The notes: generated by a model from the sequence alone, not told the origin. A stretch of DNA of 64,000 nt from Halovenus aranensis (GCF_900100385.1 NZ_FNFC01000001.1:248001-312000); one strand, 5' to 3'. Shown: positions 53,748 to 62,725, counted from the stretch's first letter. A program made the numbers and translations.

Positions 53748-54716
53748 ATGAGCAACGAATCCGAGGCCGAGGACGAGCAGACACAGGCCGACGACGAGCC
53801 CGAAATCGAGGAGGAAGCCGCCGAAGACGAACAGACATCCGGACTGCAGGACGACGACTTCGTCCGTCTCGAGTACACCGCTCGCACTATCGAAGACGGC
53901 CAGCTCGTCGACACGACCTCCCAAGAGGTCGCAGAGGAGGAAGGCATCGACGACGACGAGCGAGAGTTCGGTCCGCGAACGATTGTTCTGGGACAGGGAC
54001 ACATCTTCGCCAGCGTCGAAGACGATATCCGCGGCGAGGAGGTCGGCACGGAAGGCACCGTGACCGTTCCCGCAGGCGAAGCCTTCGGCGAGTTCGAAGA
54101 AGACCAGGTCCGCACCATCAGCAAGGACAAGATTCCGGAAGACGACCGCTACCCCGGCGCACAGGTCACCGTCGACGGTGACGACGGCTTCGTCGAGACA
54201 ATCGTCGGCGGCCGCGCACGCGTCGACTTCAATCACCCCCTCGCCGGCGACGACATCGAGTACGACTACGAGATTGCCGACACCGTCGACGACCGCATGG
54301 AGATGGCCGAAGGGCTGGTCGACATGTACCTCGGTCTCGACCTCGAGATGTGGTTCGAGACCGAGACCGTCGAGGAAGAACAGCTCGTCGAGGACGAGGA
54401 CGAGGAAGCGGAAGACGACGAGGAGAGCGAGCCCGAGTACGAGACCGTCGAGGTCGAGAAAGAGTCGCTGTACATCGAAGCGACCCCGCAGCTGACGATG
54501 AACCAGCAGTGGATGATGCAAAAACAGCAGATTGGTCAGGAACTCATCGACCTGCTCGGCATCGACCGCATCATCGTCCAGGAGACTATCGAGGACAGTC
54601 CGATGGGCATGCCCGGCATGATGGGCGGCATGGGCGGTGCCGGCGGTGCCGACCTCGAAGAGGCGCTCGAAGACGCCGACATCGACGCCGACGACCTCGC
54701 CGAGGAACTGGAATAA
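53748..54716 (+). CDS. FKBP-type peptidyl-prolyl isomerase (SlyD-like, insert-in-flap type)
   Basis: 322 residues, larger than SlyD. An acidic head (1-32) precedes VRLEYTARTIEDGQLVDTTS, the FKBP core with the IF insert region (IVLGQGHIFASVEDDIRGEEVGTEGTVTVPAGEAFGE) and the IVGGRARVDFNHPLAGDDIEYDYEI strand. A second acidic insert (residues 205-240) follows and a Met/Gly-rich C-terminal segment ends in acidic helices. It catalyses proline isomerisation and acts as a chaperone, probably cytoplasmic. Start chosen at 53748. Confidence 0.93.
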   Translation: MSNESEAEDEQTQADDEPEIEEEAAEDEQTSGLQDDDFVRLEYTARTIEDGQLVDTTSQEVAEEEGIDDDEREFGPRTIVLGQGHIFASVEDDIRGEEVGTEGTVTVPAGEAFGEFEEDQVRTISKDKIPEDDRYPGAQVTVDGDDGFVETIVGGRARVDFNHPLAGDDIEYDYEIADTVDDRMEMAEGLVDMYLGLDLEMWFETETVEEEQLVEDEDEEAEDDEESEPEYETVEVEKESLYIEATPQLTMNQQWMMQKQQIGQELIDLLGIDRIIVQETIEDSPMGMPGMMGGMGGAGGADLEEALEDADIDADDLAEELE

Positions 54717-54762
54717 CGGACTGACCACGAACTCTTTTCCTTGCCAGACCGCTGTGTTCGGT

Positions 54763-55632
54763 ATGCTCCGACTGGCGGTAGCGACCGCGGCAGAAACCTA
54801 CGACCGGATGCAAGAGCCTCTGCGAACACGTGATATCGAAGCCGTCCACGTCGAGACGACAGAGCGCACTCTCTCGCTCGATACGGGGAGTGATGCCTTC
54901 GACGCGGACGGCTTCGACGTGGGCTTTGTCTATCCCTCGCGGCTTGCCGAGGGGGGTGTCGCTGACGCACTGCTCGGTGTGCCGTGGGTGAACGGACGGG
55001 AAGAGATTCTGCGCTCTCGTCACAAGGGCGAAGCGCTTGCTCGACTCTCGACTGCAGGCGTCCCGACGCCCGAGACCGTTGTCGTTTCGAACCCCACAGA
55101 CGAGGCGGCACTGACGGCGGCGTTCGAGCGATTCGACGGGCCGGTGGTCGTCAAGCCGAATTCGACGACCCGAGGGACTGGTGTGGCACGGGCGCATGAC
55201 CTCGACAGCTTTCTCGGTATCTGTGACTACCTCGATCTCGTCCACGACTACCGCGCCACCGGCGACCAGTCGTTTCTCGTCCAGGAGTATCTCCCCGACG
55301 CGCGAGACTTTCGGGTCATGGTCGTCGACGGCGAGGCCGTGGGTGCAGTCGAACGCCGGCTTCCAGACGAGGCACTCGCCGCAGGAGGGTGGAAACACAA
55401 CGTCCACCGTGGGGCCGAGGCCACCGGGGTCGCCCTCGAGGACGACCACCGAAGCCTGGCCGAGGCGGCCGCCGACGCGATGGGGATTTCCTGGCTCGGT
55501 ATCGACCTGCTCGTCACCGACGACCGCGCCGTCGTCAACGAGACAAATGCTCGCCCCACTATCGATTCGGCGACGAAATACGAATCCGGCTTCTGGGACG
55601 ACGTGGCTGCCCTCGTGCGGGCACAGACGTGA
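54763..55632 (+). CDS. RimK-type ATP-grasp ligase
   Basis: 289 residues from ATG at 54763. FDGPVVVKPNSTTRGTGVARA and LVQEYLPDARDFRVMVVDGEAVGAVERRL carry the ATP-grasp Lys and Glu; GISWLGIDLLVTDDRAVVNETNARPTI has the metal-binding Asp/Glu/Asn set. Such enzymes add Glu or another amino acid to protein or cofactor carboxylates (RimK, CofF, MptN). The substrate is unknown. It follows the FKBP gene by 46 nt. Confidence 0.85.
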   Translation: MLRLAVATAAETYDRMQEPLRTRDIEAVHVETTERTLSLDTGSDAFDADGFDVGFVYPSRLAEGGVADALLGVPWVNGREEILRSRHKGEALARLSTAGVPTPETVVVSNPTDEAALTAAFERFDGPVVVKPNSTTRGTGVARAHDLDSFLGICDYLDLVHDYRATGDQSFLVQEYLPDARDFRVMVVDGEAVGAVERRLPDEALAAGGWKHNVHRGAEATGVALEDDHRSLAEAAADAMGISWLGIDLLVTDDRAVVNETNARPTIDSATKYESGFWDDVAALVRAQT

Positions 55633-55660
55633 CGGGCCGTGTTATCTCTTCTCACGACAC

Positions 55661-55666
55661 TTTTTT
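55661..55666 (+). terminator. T-tract downstream of the RimK-type gene
   Basis: Six T residues preceded by a short C/G-poor stretch, about 30 nt after the stop at 55632. Haloarchaeal terminators are often simple T-tracts; no strong hairpin is visible. Confidence 0.35.
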
Positions 55667-55857
55667 GTCGATAGATAGAAAACTCGTTGACAGCATGGAG
55701 CTCTCCGCTTTCTAACGGGGTTGTCGACGCCCTGGCTGTTCGTGAGGCTGCCGAACAGCTAGCGCGTCGGTGACGCCCGTTTTGCTCGATTTACCCCCAG
55801 CGACCGCTTTGTTCGCCGGGGAGGAACAGCGACACAGCATCGCAGCCGTCCACACAC

Positions 55858-57111
55858 ATGTTACAGACGGCAATTATCGCACAACGGACGACAGACGAGA
55901 CGCCAGAGACAGACGAGATACGCGGACTGACCGAGGCTGCCGGCGCGCGGGTCGTAGCCGAGGTGACACAGCAGCGCCCGCCCGACCCGGGGACTGAACT
56001 CGGCCCGGGCAAGGTCGCAGAAATCGGGGACGTAGTCGACGAGACCGGCGCGGACACGGTCGTTGTCGACGCCGAGTTGACGCCGGGACAGACGGTCACA
56101 CTCGAAGACGCCGTCGGCGCACACGTCGTTGACCGACACCGGGTCGTTCTCGAAATCTTCGCCGACCAAGCGAGGACGCGCCGGGCACAGCTCCAGGTCG
56201 AACTCGCGCGGCTTCGATACCGTCTGCCCCGCGTCCGGGAACGCTCGGACGAGGGCGCACTCAATCGCTTCACCGAGAGCGGGACGCGGTACTACGACCT
56301 GCTGGACCGTATCGACGAACTCGAACGCAAGCTCGACGACCTCCCTTCGGTCGCCGAACAACACCGAGAACAGCGGCGGGACGAAGGGTTCGAGTTGGTC
56401 GCGCTGGCCGGCTACACGAACGCCGGCAAGTCGACGCTGTTGCGCCAACTGGCCGACGAGATGACACTCGAGGAGACGGGTCACGACGACCTCGCGAAGA
56501 CGGCGGCAGTCGAGGACCGGCTGTTCAAGACTCTGGAGACGACCACGCGGCGGGCGTCTCTCTCGGGTCGGTCGACGCTCGTGACCGATACCGTGGGCTT
56601 TCTGGACGACCTGCCCCACTGGCTGGTCGAATCGTTCCGGAACACGCTGACCGCCGTCGAGGAGGCAGACGCTGTCGTCGTCGTAGCCGACATCGCACAG
56701 CCCACCGACGAACTCCGGCGGAAACTGGCCGCGGTCCACGACGCCCTCGGTGACGACCACCCGCCGGTGGTGACTGCGCTCAACAAGGCAGACCTCGTCT
56801 CCGGTGAGACGCGCGAGGAGAGACGTGACGCCGTCGGCGACCTCGTGTCGAATCCGGTGCTCGTCAGTGCCCAAGAGGGTGACAACCTCGATGCTCTGGA
56901 GTCGAGCATCTGTGCGACGCTCCCCGCGCTCGAAGAGACGACGCTGACGCTTCCGCTGTCTGACGACGCCATGTCACTGCTCTCGTGGCTGCACGACGAG
57001 GCCGCTGACGTAACCGTCTCCTACGACAGCGAGGCCGCACACGTCGAGGTGACCGCACGGCCCGAGACAATCGAGCAGGCGCGGGCCCGACTCGACGGCC
57101 TCACTCCCTGA
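55858..57111 (+). CDS. hflX: HflX family GTPase
   Basis: 417 residues. The HflX N-terminal domain (1-185) ends in a coiled linker with the GPG signature ELGPGKVAEIGD and TRRAQLQVELARLRYRLPRV; the G domain follows with G1 LAGYTNAGKSTLLRQL, G3 VTDTVGFLDDLPHWLVESFRNTL, G4 ALNKADL. It binds ribosomes and helps split stalled 70S-type complexes in bacteria; archaeal role similar by inference. A C-terminal domain (LLSWLHDEAADVTVSYDSEAAHVEVTAR) completes it. Confidence 0.95.
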   Translation: MLQTAIIAQRTTDETPETDEIRGLTEAAGARVVAEVTQQRPPDPGTELGPGKVAEIGDVVDETGADTVVVDAELTPGQTVTLEDAVGAHVVDRHRVVLEIFADQARTRRAQLQVELARLRYRLPRVRERSDEGALNRFTESGTRYYDLLDRIDELERKLDDLPSVAEQHREQRRDEGFELVALAGYTNAGKSTLLRQLADEMTLEETGHDDLAKTAAVEDRLFKTLETTTRRASLSGRSTLVTDTVGFLDDLPHWLVESFRNTLTAVEEADAVVVVADIAQPTDELRRKLAAVHDALGDDHPPVVTALNKADLVSGETREERRDAVGDLVSNPVLVSAQEGDNLDALESSICATLPALEETTLTLPLSDDAMSLLSWLHDEAADVTVSYDSEAAHVEVTARPETIEQARARLDGLTP

Positions 57112-57113
57112 AG

Positions 57114-57239
57114 CTACGGGAGAAACAGCGTCAGGGTAATCGCCAGTGTAAACGTCAACAGCAGCCAGAGGGCAACCGCCCACGTCACCTGTTCTTGGAG
57201 GTCGTCACTGTTGAGTGGAAGAGATTGTGTCGCTCCCAT
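57114..57239 (-). CDS. 41-residue single-helix membrane protein
   Basis: ATG at 57239: MGATQSLPLNSDDLQEQVTW then AVALWLLLTFTLAITLTLFLP to the stop. One C-terminal membrane helix after a polar head. It is convergent with hflX, two nt apart. Together with the proteins at 26501 and 50351 it is one of several tiny haloarchaeal membrane proteins of unknown role. Confidence 0.65.
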   Translation of the reverse strand: MGATQSLPLNSDDLQEQVTWAVALWLLLTFTLAITLTLFLP

Positions 57240-57312
57240 ACGCCAGTACAGACACTGGTCGGTTGTAGAGACCAGCCCACAATATCCGGGGCGTATTTAC
57301 TGAGACGGGAAC

Positions 57313-57705
57313 TCAGATGTCGATACTCGTCGAGTCGTCGTCGTGGTCGAAGACGACTTCGAGGACGCCGTTGTTGTACGTCGCCTGTGCGGAGGTTTCG
57401 ACGACTGGAACCGGAAGGGAAATCTGCTCGCGGTACGTACGGCCGTCGCCGGTCGCGTCCAGATGGAGGGTTCGGCCGTCGCATTTCAGGTCGATATCCT
57501 CTTTCTCGATACCAGGAATATCCGCGACGACGCGAACCTCGTCGTCTCCCTCGTGGATGTCGAGGTGAACGTCGCTGGCGGTGTCCTGACTTCCCGGCGT
57601 GTTCCGCTCGAAATGCACGTCGCCGTCGCCGGCCATCATCTCGTTCATCATGCGCTCGATTTCGCTGAAGAACTCGTCAAACGGGTCGTCGCGGTCGTCT
57701 CTCAT
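57313..57705 (-). CDS. Hsp20/alpha-crystallin small heat-shock protein
   Basis: 130 residues from ATG at 57705. A Met/Glu-rich amphipathic head (FDEFFSEIERMMNEMMAGDGD), then the crystallin domain (about 43-125) with VRVVADIPGIEKEDIDLKCDGRTLHLDATGD and the diagnostic NNGVLEVVFDHD loop; the short C-terminal SIDI resembles the I-x-I anchor. It holds unfolding proteins. Divergent from the DtxR-type gene. Confidence 0.93.
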   Translation of the reverse strand: MRDDRDDPFDEFFSEIERMMNEMMAGDGDVHFERNTPGSQDTASDVHLDIHEGDDEVRVVADIPGIEKEDIDLKCDGRTLHLDATGDGRTYREQISLPVPVVETSAQATYNNGVLEVVFDHDDDSTSIDI

Positions 57706-57808
57706 ACAATCTGCTAGGGCTATCACACTCAAAAGCCTTCGGCACCGCATTCTGCTTGAATGACCAGTCGCCATCTTTTTCATCGGAACCGCGCTAGCGA
57801 CGACAACA

Positions 57809-58495
57809 ATGCTGAGCGCGAAGATGGAGGATTACCTGAAAACGGTCTATGAACTCAAAGAGATTGACGGCGCTCCTGTCTCGACCTCCAGCATCGCGGA
57901 GTATATGGACGTGACACCGCCGACGGTCACGAGCATGATGGAGAAACTCGAAGACCGCGAACTCGTCGACCGCGAGAAGTACAGCGGCGTCGAACTCACG
58001 CCCGAGGGAGAGACCGTCGCACTCGAAGTCCTCCGTCACCACCGCCTCATCGAGACCTATCTCGCCGAGCAACTGGACTACGACTGGGCAGAGGTCCACG
58101 ACGAGGCCGACCGGCTGGAACACCACATCAGCGAGGAGTTCGAGCGCCGCGTCGCAGACGCGCTCGACGACCCGGCAGTCGACCCCCACGGCGACCCGAT
58201 TCCGACCGACAGTCTCGACCCCCTCGAAGAGACAGACGGCGGACGACTCGACGAGTACGACGAAGGCGCGGCGGTCGTCGTCAGACGGGTCCGGGACCGC
58301 AACGCCGAGGAACTCGACTATCTCAAAGATGCCGGTCTCACGCCGGGGACTGAACTCACCGTCGACGAAGTGGCTCCGATTGGAATGGTGACGGTCCGAT
58401 TTGCCGACGATACCACTGTCTCGATTCCGAACGATATCGCCGGGTCAATCCACGTCACGCCGGCGACCCCTGACGACGTTGCCGAGACGGTTTAA
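57809..58495 (+). CDS. DtxR/MntR family metal-dependent regulator with FeoA domain
   Basis: 228 residues. Winged helix (1-75, MEDYLKTVYELKEIDGAPVSTSSIAEYMDVTPPTVTSMMEKLEDRELV), dimer/metal domain (75-135, HHRLIETYLAEQLDYDWAEVHDEADRLEHHISEEFERRV with His/Glu/Asp ligands) and a C-terminal FeoA/SH3-like domain (150-228, LDYLKDAGLTPGTELTVDEVAPIGMVTVRFADDTTVSIPNDIAG). It represses metal-uptake genes when Fe or Mn is ample. A hairpin follows its stop. Confidence 0.93.
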   Translation: MLSAKMEDYLKTVYELKEIDGAPVSTSSIAEYMDVTPPTVTSMMEKLEDRELVDREKYSGVELTPEGETVALEVLRHHRLIETYLAEQLDYDWAEVHDEADRLEHHISEEFERRVADALDDPAVDPHGDPIPTDSLDPLEETDGGRLDEYDEGAAVVVRRVRDRNAEELDYLKDAGLTPGTELTVDEVAPIGMVTVRFADDTTVSIPNDIAGSIHVTPATPDDVAETV

Positions 58496-58511
58496 CCGCG
58501 ATTATCGCGGT
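58495..58511 (+). terminator. Perfect short hairpin after the DtxR-type gene
   Basis: ACCGCGA-TTA-TCGCGGT, beginning at the last base of the stop codon and followed by AATTT. It may end transcription or stabilise the 3' end; being palindromic DNA it could also be an operator. Confidence 0.4.
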
Positions 58512-58649
58512 AATTTCCGTGACCACCGCATAGGAAGACTACTGTCATTTAGGGCTATTTCTCTGGTGTTGTCGTGGCGAAAACGCTCCCACGAACCACT
58601 CTGAGTGCCACGCCGAACGCTTTTTTCACGACGGACGAACAGTACGTGT

Positions 58650-59234
58650 ATGCGCGGACTCGACGACACCGACAGGGACATTCTCCGGCTCTTGCTCGAA
58701 GACGGTCGCCGCTCGTACAGCGATATCGCCGAAACCGTTGGCCTTTCGGCACCCGCTGTCTCTGACCGTATCGACCGCCTCAGGGAACTCGGGCTCATCC
58801 GGCGGTTCACCGTCGACCTGGACAGAGGGCTGTTACGCGACGGGACGCCGGTACTCGTGACCGTTCGGGCGAGGCCTGGGACTGGCAAACGACTCGAAAC
58901 ACAGCTCCGCGAGCAGCCTGCGGTCGAACACCTCTTTCGCACCGCCGACGAGACGCTCGTCTGTACCGCCACAGTCACCGACGGCGACAGTGCGGAGCTC
59001 TTCGAGGGGGTGGGCGATGCCGTCCGCTCGTACGACGTGCAACTGCTCGCGGAAACGTCGTGGACACCACAGCTCGACCACGCCGAACTCGCTCCCGACT
59101 GCGTCGAATGCGGGAACACTGTCGACACCGAGGGCGAACGCGAAACATTCGACGGGACGGTGTATCACTTCTGTTGCTCGTCCTGTCTGGAGAGTTTCCG
59201 AGCGCAGTACGACCGGCTCAGCGATGCCGCGTAA
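58650..59234 (+). CDS. Lrp/AsnC-type regulator with C-terminal TRASH metal-binding domain
   Basis: 194 residues from ATG at 58650. HTH LDDTDRDILRLLLEDGRRSYSDIAETVGLSAPAVSDRIDRLRELGLI, an intervening ligand-like domain, and a TRASH zinc/copper motif at the end: CVECGNTVDTEGERETFDGTVYHFCCSSCLESF, i.e. CxxC...CCxxC. The combination is typical of archaeal copper-responsive regulators. No copper ATPase is adjacent, but a DtxR-type metal regulator is immediately upstream, 150 nt away. Confidence 0.9.
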   Translation: MRGLDDTDRDILRLLLEDGRRSYSDIAETVGLSAPAVSDRIDRLRELGLIRRFTVDLDRGLLRDGTPVLVTVRARPGTGKRLETQLREQPAVEHLFRTADETLVCTATVTDGDSAELFEGVGDAVRSYDVQLLAETSWTPQLDHAELAPDCVECGNTVDTEGERETFDGTVYHFCCSSCLESFRAQYDRLSDAA

Positions 59235-59237
59235 CCC

Positions 59238-59813
59238 TCAGAGGCGGACCGCGACGCCGGGCGGGAGGGGGTCGGGCACCCGAACTGTCGTCGTCGTTTC
59301 TGCCCCTGTGCCTGTCGTAATCGTGAGCGTTACCGTCTCGCCGGGGGTGAGGCGGTCGCCGAAGTACTGTACGCCGTCGAGGTCGTCGGTCCCGCGGTCG
59401 AACTGGAGAACGAGTCGCTCGCCCGGCTGGAGTTCCGCCCCGCCCTCGAGGGGGTCGACGCCGAAGGATGCGTCGCCGGCTCCCACCTGTGGCGGCGCGA
59501 GCGTGTAGCGGTCGCTCCCGTCCCAGGTCACCGTCACGTCGCTGACGTTGACGCTCTCGGTGGCGGGTGTGACCAGCAACTCGACGGTACCGACACTGGT
59601 CCGGTCGTCGTTTATCGCACTGCCGTACGACGAGAGCACGAGCAAGCCACCGTCCGGGCGCTCCGACTCGGCGGTCGTTCTGTCGTCCCTAAGGGACGCG
59701 TCGCGGATGTCGACGCCGGCGACGCCAAACGCCGCCGGAAGCACTGCCAGTAGGACGGTGATGCCGATGATAAACGCGAGTAGTTTCTGTACGTCCGACT
59801 GTCCCCGTCCCAT
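59238..59813 (-). CDS. Archaellin/pilin-like secreted protein
   Basis: 191 residues. MGRGQSDVQKLLAFIIGITVLLAVLPAAFGVAGVDI is a short basic start with a long hydrophobic helix, as in the flagellin-like protein family; the rest is a beta-rich domain with DVTVTWDGSDRYTLAPPQVG, PGERLVLQFDRG and TPGETVTLTITTGTG. No fla gene cluster is nearby. It is convergent with the TRASH regulator, three nt between stops. Confidence 0.75.
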   Translation of the reverse strand: MGRGQSDVQKLLAFIIGITVLLAVLPAAFGVAGVDIRDASLRDDRTTAESERPDGGLLVLSSYGSAINDDRTSVGTVELLVTPATESVNVSDVTVTWDGSDRYTLAPPQVGAGDASFGVDPLEGGAELQPGERLVLQFDRGTDDLDGVQYFGDRLTPGETVTLTITTGTGAETTTTVRVPDPLPPGVAVRL

Positions 59814-59862
59814 GCCTGTCCGTCTGTCATCGGCGATGGGCTTAACTCTGCTGACCCAGCCC

Positions 59863-60732
59863 TCACAGCGGCACGACGTCGAAATCGAAGCGGTCGGTCT
59901 CTAAGAGCGCGACGCCGAATCCGGCGGCGATGGCGACGGGCACCCACGCCTGGTAGAAGGCGTTGATAGCGCCCCACAGCAGGACGAAACTGACCATATC
60001 ATCGAGCATGTACGGGCAGGTCTCGACGCGCTCGCGTAGCCGCTCTCTGTCGAAGGCGGCGTCGATGAGTACCGTCGAAACGACCGCACTCAGGACCCAG
60101 CCCGCGTAGTTCATCGGCGGAACGCCGTAGAAGCCACCCTCGGCGAACTCCCAGAAGCCGAGCGCGACCGCCGCGGGGTCGAGCACCAGGTCGACAGCGA
60201 CGACTGTCGCGGCGACGACCGGCAGACGAACGAGTGGCGAGGCCGCCCGACCACGGAGCAACAACAGACAGAGCAGGTAGCTGTTGACCACCAGCGGGAC
60301 GAAAAACAGCGGCAACGCCACCGGAATCGTTCCCGCGAGCATCGGTCCAAGTGAAATGTTGTAGCTAAACTCGCCGTAGGGGACGCCCGCCGTCGCGCCG
60401 AGAAACTCGATTGCGTAGGTGTACGCGAACAGAAGCGCCAGCGCTACCGCCCCGCGTCGGTCGACCAGCGGGAGCACGCCTGATACCAGCGGGACCCGCA
60501 TCACGAACACCCCGAACAACACCAGCGCCGGATTGAACGACAGCAGGGGTGGGAGCAGTCCCTGCGCGCTGGCGAGCAGGGTCACGGCCCCGATAAGCGG
60601 GAAGACCACCGCGATGGTGAACCGATTGTCGTCGACGAGCGCGTCGAGCGTCGCCTCGAACGTTTCCCTGTCCGAGAGCGCGCGAGAGAGTCCGTCTCTG
60701 TCGAGCGTCACCTGTTCGGCGCCGTCGGTCAT
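59863..60732 (-). CDS. cruF: Bisanhydrobacterioruberin hydratase (CruF type)
   Basis: 289 residues with about seven helices, including ALALLFAYTYAIEFLGATAGVPYGEFSY and VAVDLVLDPAAVALGFWEFAEGGFYGVPPMNYAGW, which are the conserved blocks of the carotenoid 1,2-hydratase (CruF) family. It adds water to the end groups in the last step of C50 bacterioruberin synthesis. It is downstream of the lycopene elongase gene by 15 nt, same operon. Confidence 0.92.
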   Translation of the reverse strand: MTDGAEQVTLDRDGLSRALSDRETFEATLDALVDDNRFTIAVVFPLIGAVTLLASAQGLLPPLLSFNPALVLFGVFVMRVPLVSGVLPLVDRRGAVALALLFAYTYAIEFLGATAGVPYGEFSYNISLGPMLAGTIPVALPLFFVPLVVNSYLLCLLLLRGRAASPLVRLPVVAATVVAVDLVLDPAAVALGFWEFAEGGFYGVPPMNYAGWVLSAVVSTVLIDAAFDRERLRERVETCPYMLDDMVSFVLLWGAINAFYQAWVPVAIAAGFGVALLETDRFDFDVVPL

Positions 60733-60747
60733 CGAGACCGCCTCCAG

Positions 60748-61653
60748 TTATCCATACAGCATCACCCAGAGCCGACCCATCGTCAGTGCCATGCCGGCGA
60801 ACGTGTTCAAAATCGGGAACCACCAGTACGCGCGAGCGATGTCGACCCCGAAGCGGTCGATGACGCCGACGAACAGGGGGTAGACGAGAAAGACCACGCC
60901 AAGCCGCGGGTCGACCACGCCCATCAGCGCGGCGGCCGCCAGCCAGCAGGCCGCACAGTACAGGAGTGTCGCACGCTCCCCGAGTAGCGTTGCCGTCGTC
61001 GTGATGCCGGCCCGGCGGTCGGGGTCGATGTCCGGTATCGCGGAGAAGGTGTGCATCCCCATCGCCCAGACCCACCCGCCGGCGACCGCGAGCAGCGGCG
61101 GCGCTGTCCCGGCGACGCCTCCGTAGGCGACGATAGCTGGCGTGACATAGAGCCCGTTCGAGACCGAATCGAGTACCGGCGTCGTCTTGAACCGCAACGG
61201 TGGCACGCTGTAGGCGGCCCCGAGTGTCAAAAACGCGCCCATCGCGACGGCGCTCTCTGCCGGCAGCACCGGGACAAAGCCCACGCCAAGCGCACCACAC
61301 ACGAGGACGATAGCTGTCACCCGATTGCTGCCGGAGTACTGCACTTCTCGGCCGCCCTCGGATTTCTTCGGATTGTACTCGTCGATATCAACGTCGAAGC
61401 GGTCGTTGACGCCGTACAGGAAGACGTTCGCCGGAAGCAGAAAATACAGGAACAGAGCAATAGAGAGCGGCGTAAAGAACTCACTCGTCGTCGGGGCACC
61501 GTAGGCCACGCCGACGATGACCGGCCCCGCGAGATACAGCCAGAACCGCGGGCGCGAGAGCCAGAACAGATAGCCCGCGAACGTCCGCTCGGAGGGGGCC
61601 AGCCACTTGAGGCGCTCTGTCACGTCGCTCACGTCTGTCGATGTGGTCGCCAA
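60748..61653 (-). CDS. lyeJ: Lycopene elongase (UbiA family)
   Basis: 301 residues. The two Asp-rich prenyltransferase motifs are YGVNDRFDVDIDEYNPKK (NDxxDxxxD) and FSAIPDIDPDRRAG (DxxxD); the nine membrane helices start at FWLYLAGPVIVGVAYG. It joins C5 units to lycopene and hydrates the ends, giving the C50 precursors of bacterioruberin. Usually crtD (a desaturase) is the third gene of this operon; here the upstream gene is a VOC protein. Confidence 0.94.
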   Translation of the reverse strand: MATTSTDVSDVTERLKWLAPSERTFAGYLFWLSRPRFWLYLAGPVIVGVAYGAPTTSEFFTPLSIALFLYFLLPANVFLYGVNDRFDVDIDEYNPKKSEGGREVQYSGSNRVTAIVLVCGALGVGFVPVLPAESAVAMGAFLTLGAAYSVPPLRFKTTPVLDSVSNGLYVTPAIVAYGGVAGTAPPLLAVAGGWVWAMGMHTFSAIPDIDPDRRAGITTTATLLGERATLLYCAACWLAAAALMGVVDPRLGVVFLVYPLFVGVIDRFGVDIARAYWWFPILNTFAGMALTMGRLWVMLYG

Positions 61654-61678
61654 ACTACTAAAGACGACGGTACCGCGC

Positions 61679-62095
61679 TCACGCCGGTCCGACGAGTTCT
61701 ACCTTCATTCCGGCAGGACTCTCACAGTAGAGCGCGTAGTACCCACCCGCGTAGGGGTGTTGCTCCTCGTAGAGCACGCTCGTGTCGTCGCGCTCGCGAA
61801 CTGTTTCGGTGAGTTCGTCGACTTGTTGTCGGGACTTGGCATGAAACGCGAGGTGGTTCAACCCGGCAGCCCGACGGTCGAACGGGCGGTCGTCTGTGGC
61901 CGCTTTCAGGACAACGTAGGTCGGACCACGGTCCCAGGACCGACCGCCGTCCCAGTCGTCTTTCTGCTCGTACCCCAACTCTGTCAGGAACCATTCCCAG
62001 AAATCCAGCGACGACGCGAGATCGGATGTACACAGTTCGACGTGATGGAGCGCCCCCGCGTGTTCGGTATCGGCATGGTCGTACCCCACGCTCAC
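61679..62095 (-). CDS. VOC (glyoxalase/dioxygenase) superfamily protein
   Basis: 138 residues. GALHHVELCTSDLASSLDFWEWFLTELGYE and GLNHLAFHAKSRQQVDELTETVRERDDTSV ... GYYALYCESPAGMKVELVGPA show the paired beta-alpha-beta-beta-beta modules with metal-binding His and Glu residues (HVE, HLAF, KVELV). It may be a glyoxalase-like or dioxygenase enzyme. It is just upstream of the lycopene elongase gene (25 nt) on the same strand. Confidence 0.9.
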   Translation of the reverse strand: MSVGYDHADTEHAGALHHVELCTSDLASSLDFWEWFLTELGYEQKDDWDGGRSWDRGPTYVVLKAATDDRPFDRRAAGLNHLAFHAKSRQQVDELTETVRERDDTSVLYEEQHPYAGGYYALYCESPAGMKVELVGPA

Positions 62096-62131
62096 ACCTC
62101 GACTCTTGCTAGCAAAACAGTAGCGGTTCGG

Positions 62132-62680
62132 CTACCTCTCGCTGCCGGCGGAGTCCATCGTTTCGGCAAGCGCCATCATCTCCTCGGAACTGAGCCCGGA
62201 GAGTAGGTCGACGAACTGCTCTATCTGGTCGTAGTACTCCTGTAGTTGGGACACTCGCGCGAGGTCGTGGGCCGCCTCGGGGCTGTCGCTGGATTCGAGC
62301 CGTCGCTGTGCCGTATCCAGCGCCCGATTCATCGTCATCACCTCGCGTCGTCCCTCCGTTTCGAGCCACCGTCTGGTCACTTCCCACCAGTCGCGTTCGG
62401 CCTCGAAGAAGGCGCGTTTCCCTTCATCGGGGAGCGACCGCCGCTTCACCAAATAATACCGTTCGAGCGTCGACATCGCCGAACTGACCGTCGACTTGGC
62501 GTAGTCGCTGCGCTCGGCTAGGCCATCGAGCGAGAGCGGCCCGTCCGCAAAGTACAGAATGCCATAGAGCCGACCGAGACTCCGTTTCGTCCCGTACATC
62601 TCCGCCGTCGTCGCCATCGCTTCGATGACTTCCTCGCGTGCAGTCGCCACCTCATCGGGGTCGTCTCCGTTCTCACCCAT
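62132..62680 (-). CDS. GbsR/MarR-type transcription regulator
   Basis: 182 residues from ATG at 62680 (a TTG at 62734 would start inside the palindrome and is less likely). SLGRLYGILYFADGPLSLDGLAERSDYAKSTVSSAMSTLERYYLVKRR is the winged helix, typical of GbsR proteins; a helical dimer part follows. Divergent from the ABC exporter, with a palindrome in the shared promoter. Confidence 0.9.
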   Translation of the reverse strand: MGENGDDPDEVATAREEVIEAMATTAEMYGTKRSLGRLYGILYFADGPLSLDGLAERSDYAKSTVSSAMSTLERYYLVKRRSLPDEGKRAFFEAERDWWEVTRRWLETEGRREVMTMNRALDTAQRRLESSDSPEAAHDLARVSQLQEYYDQIEQFVDLLSGLSSEEMMALAETMDSAGSER

Positions 62681-62725
62681 CACGTCTGGGTTTGACCGTA
62701 ACGGATAAATAGGTTTATACAGAAT

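Noticed and set aside
53619-54728. 369-codon minus-strand frame opposite the FKBP gene
   Set aside because: Translation of Leu/Val/Phe/Asp runs mirrors the acidic FKBP codons; no domain.
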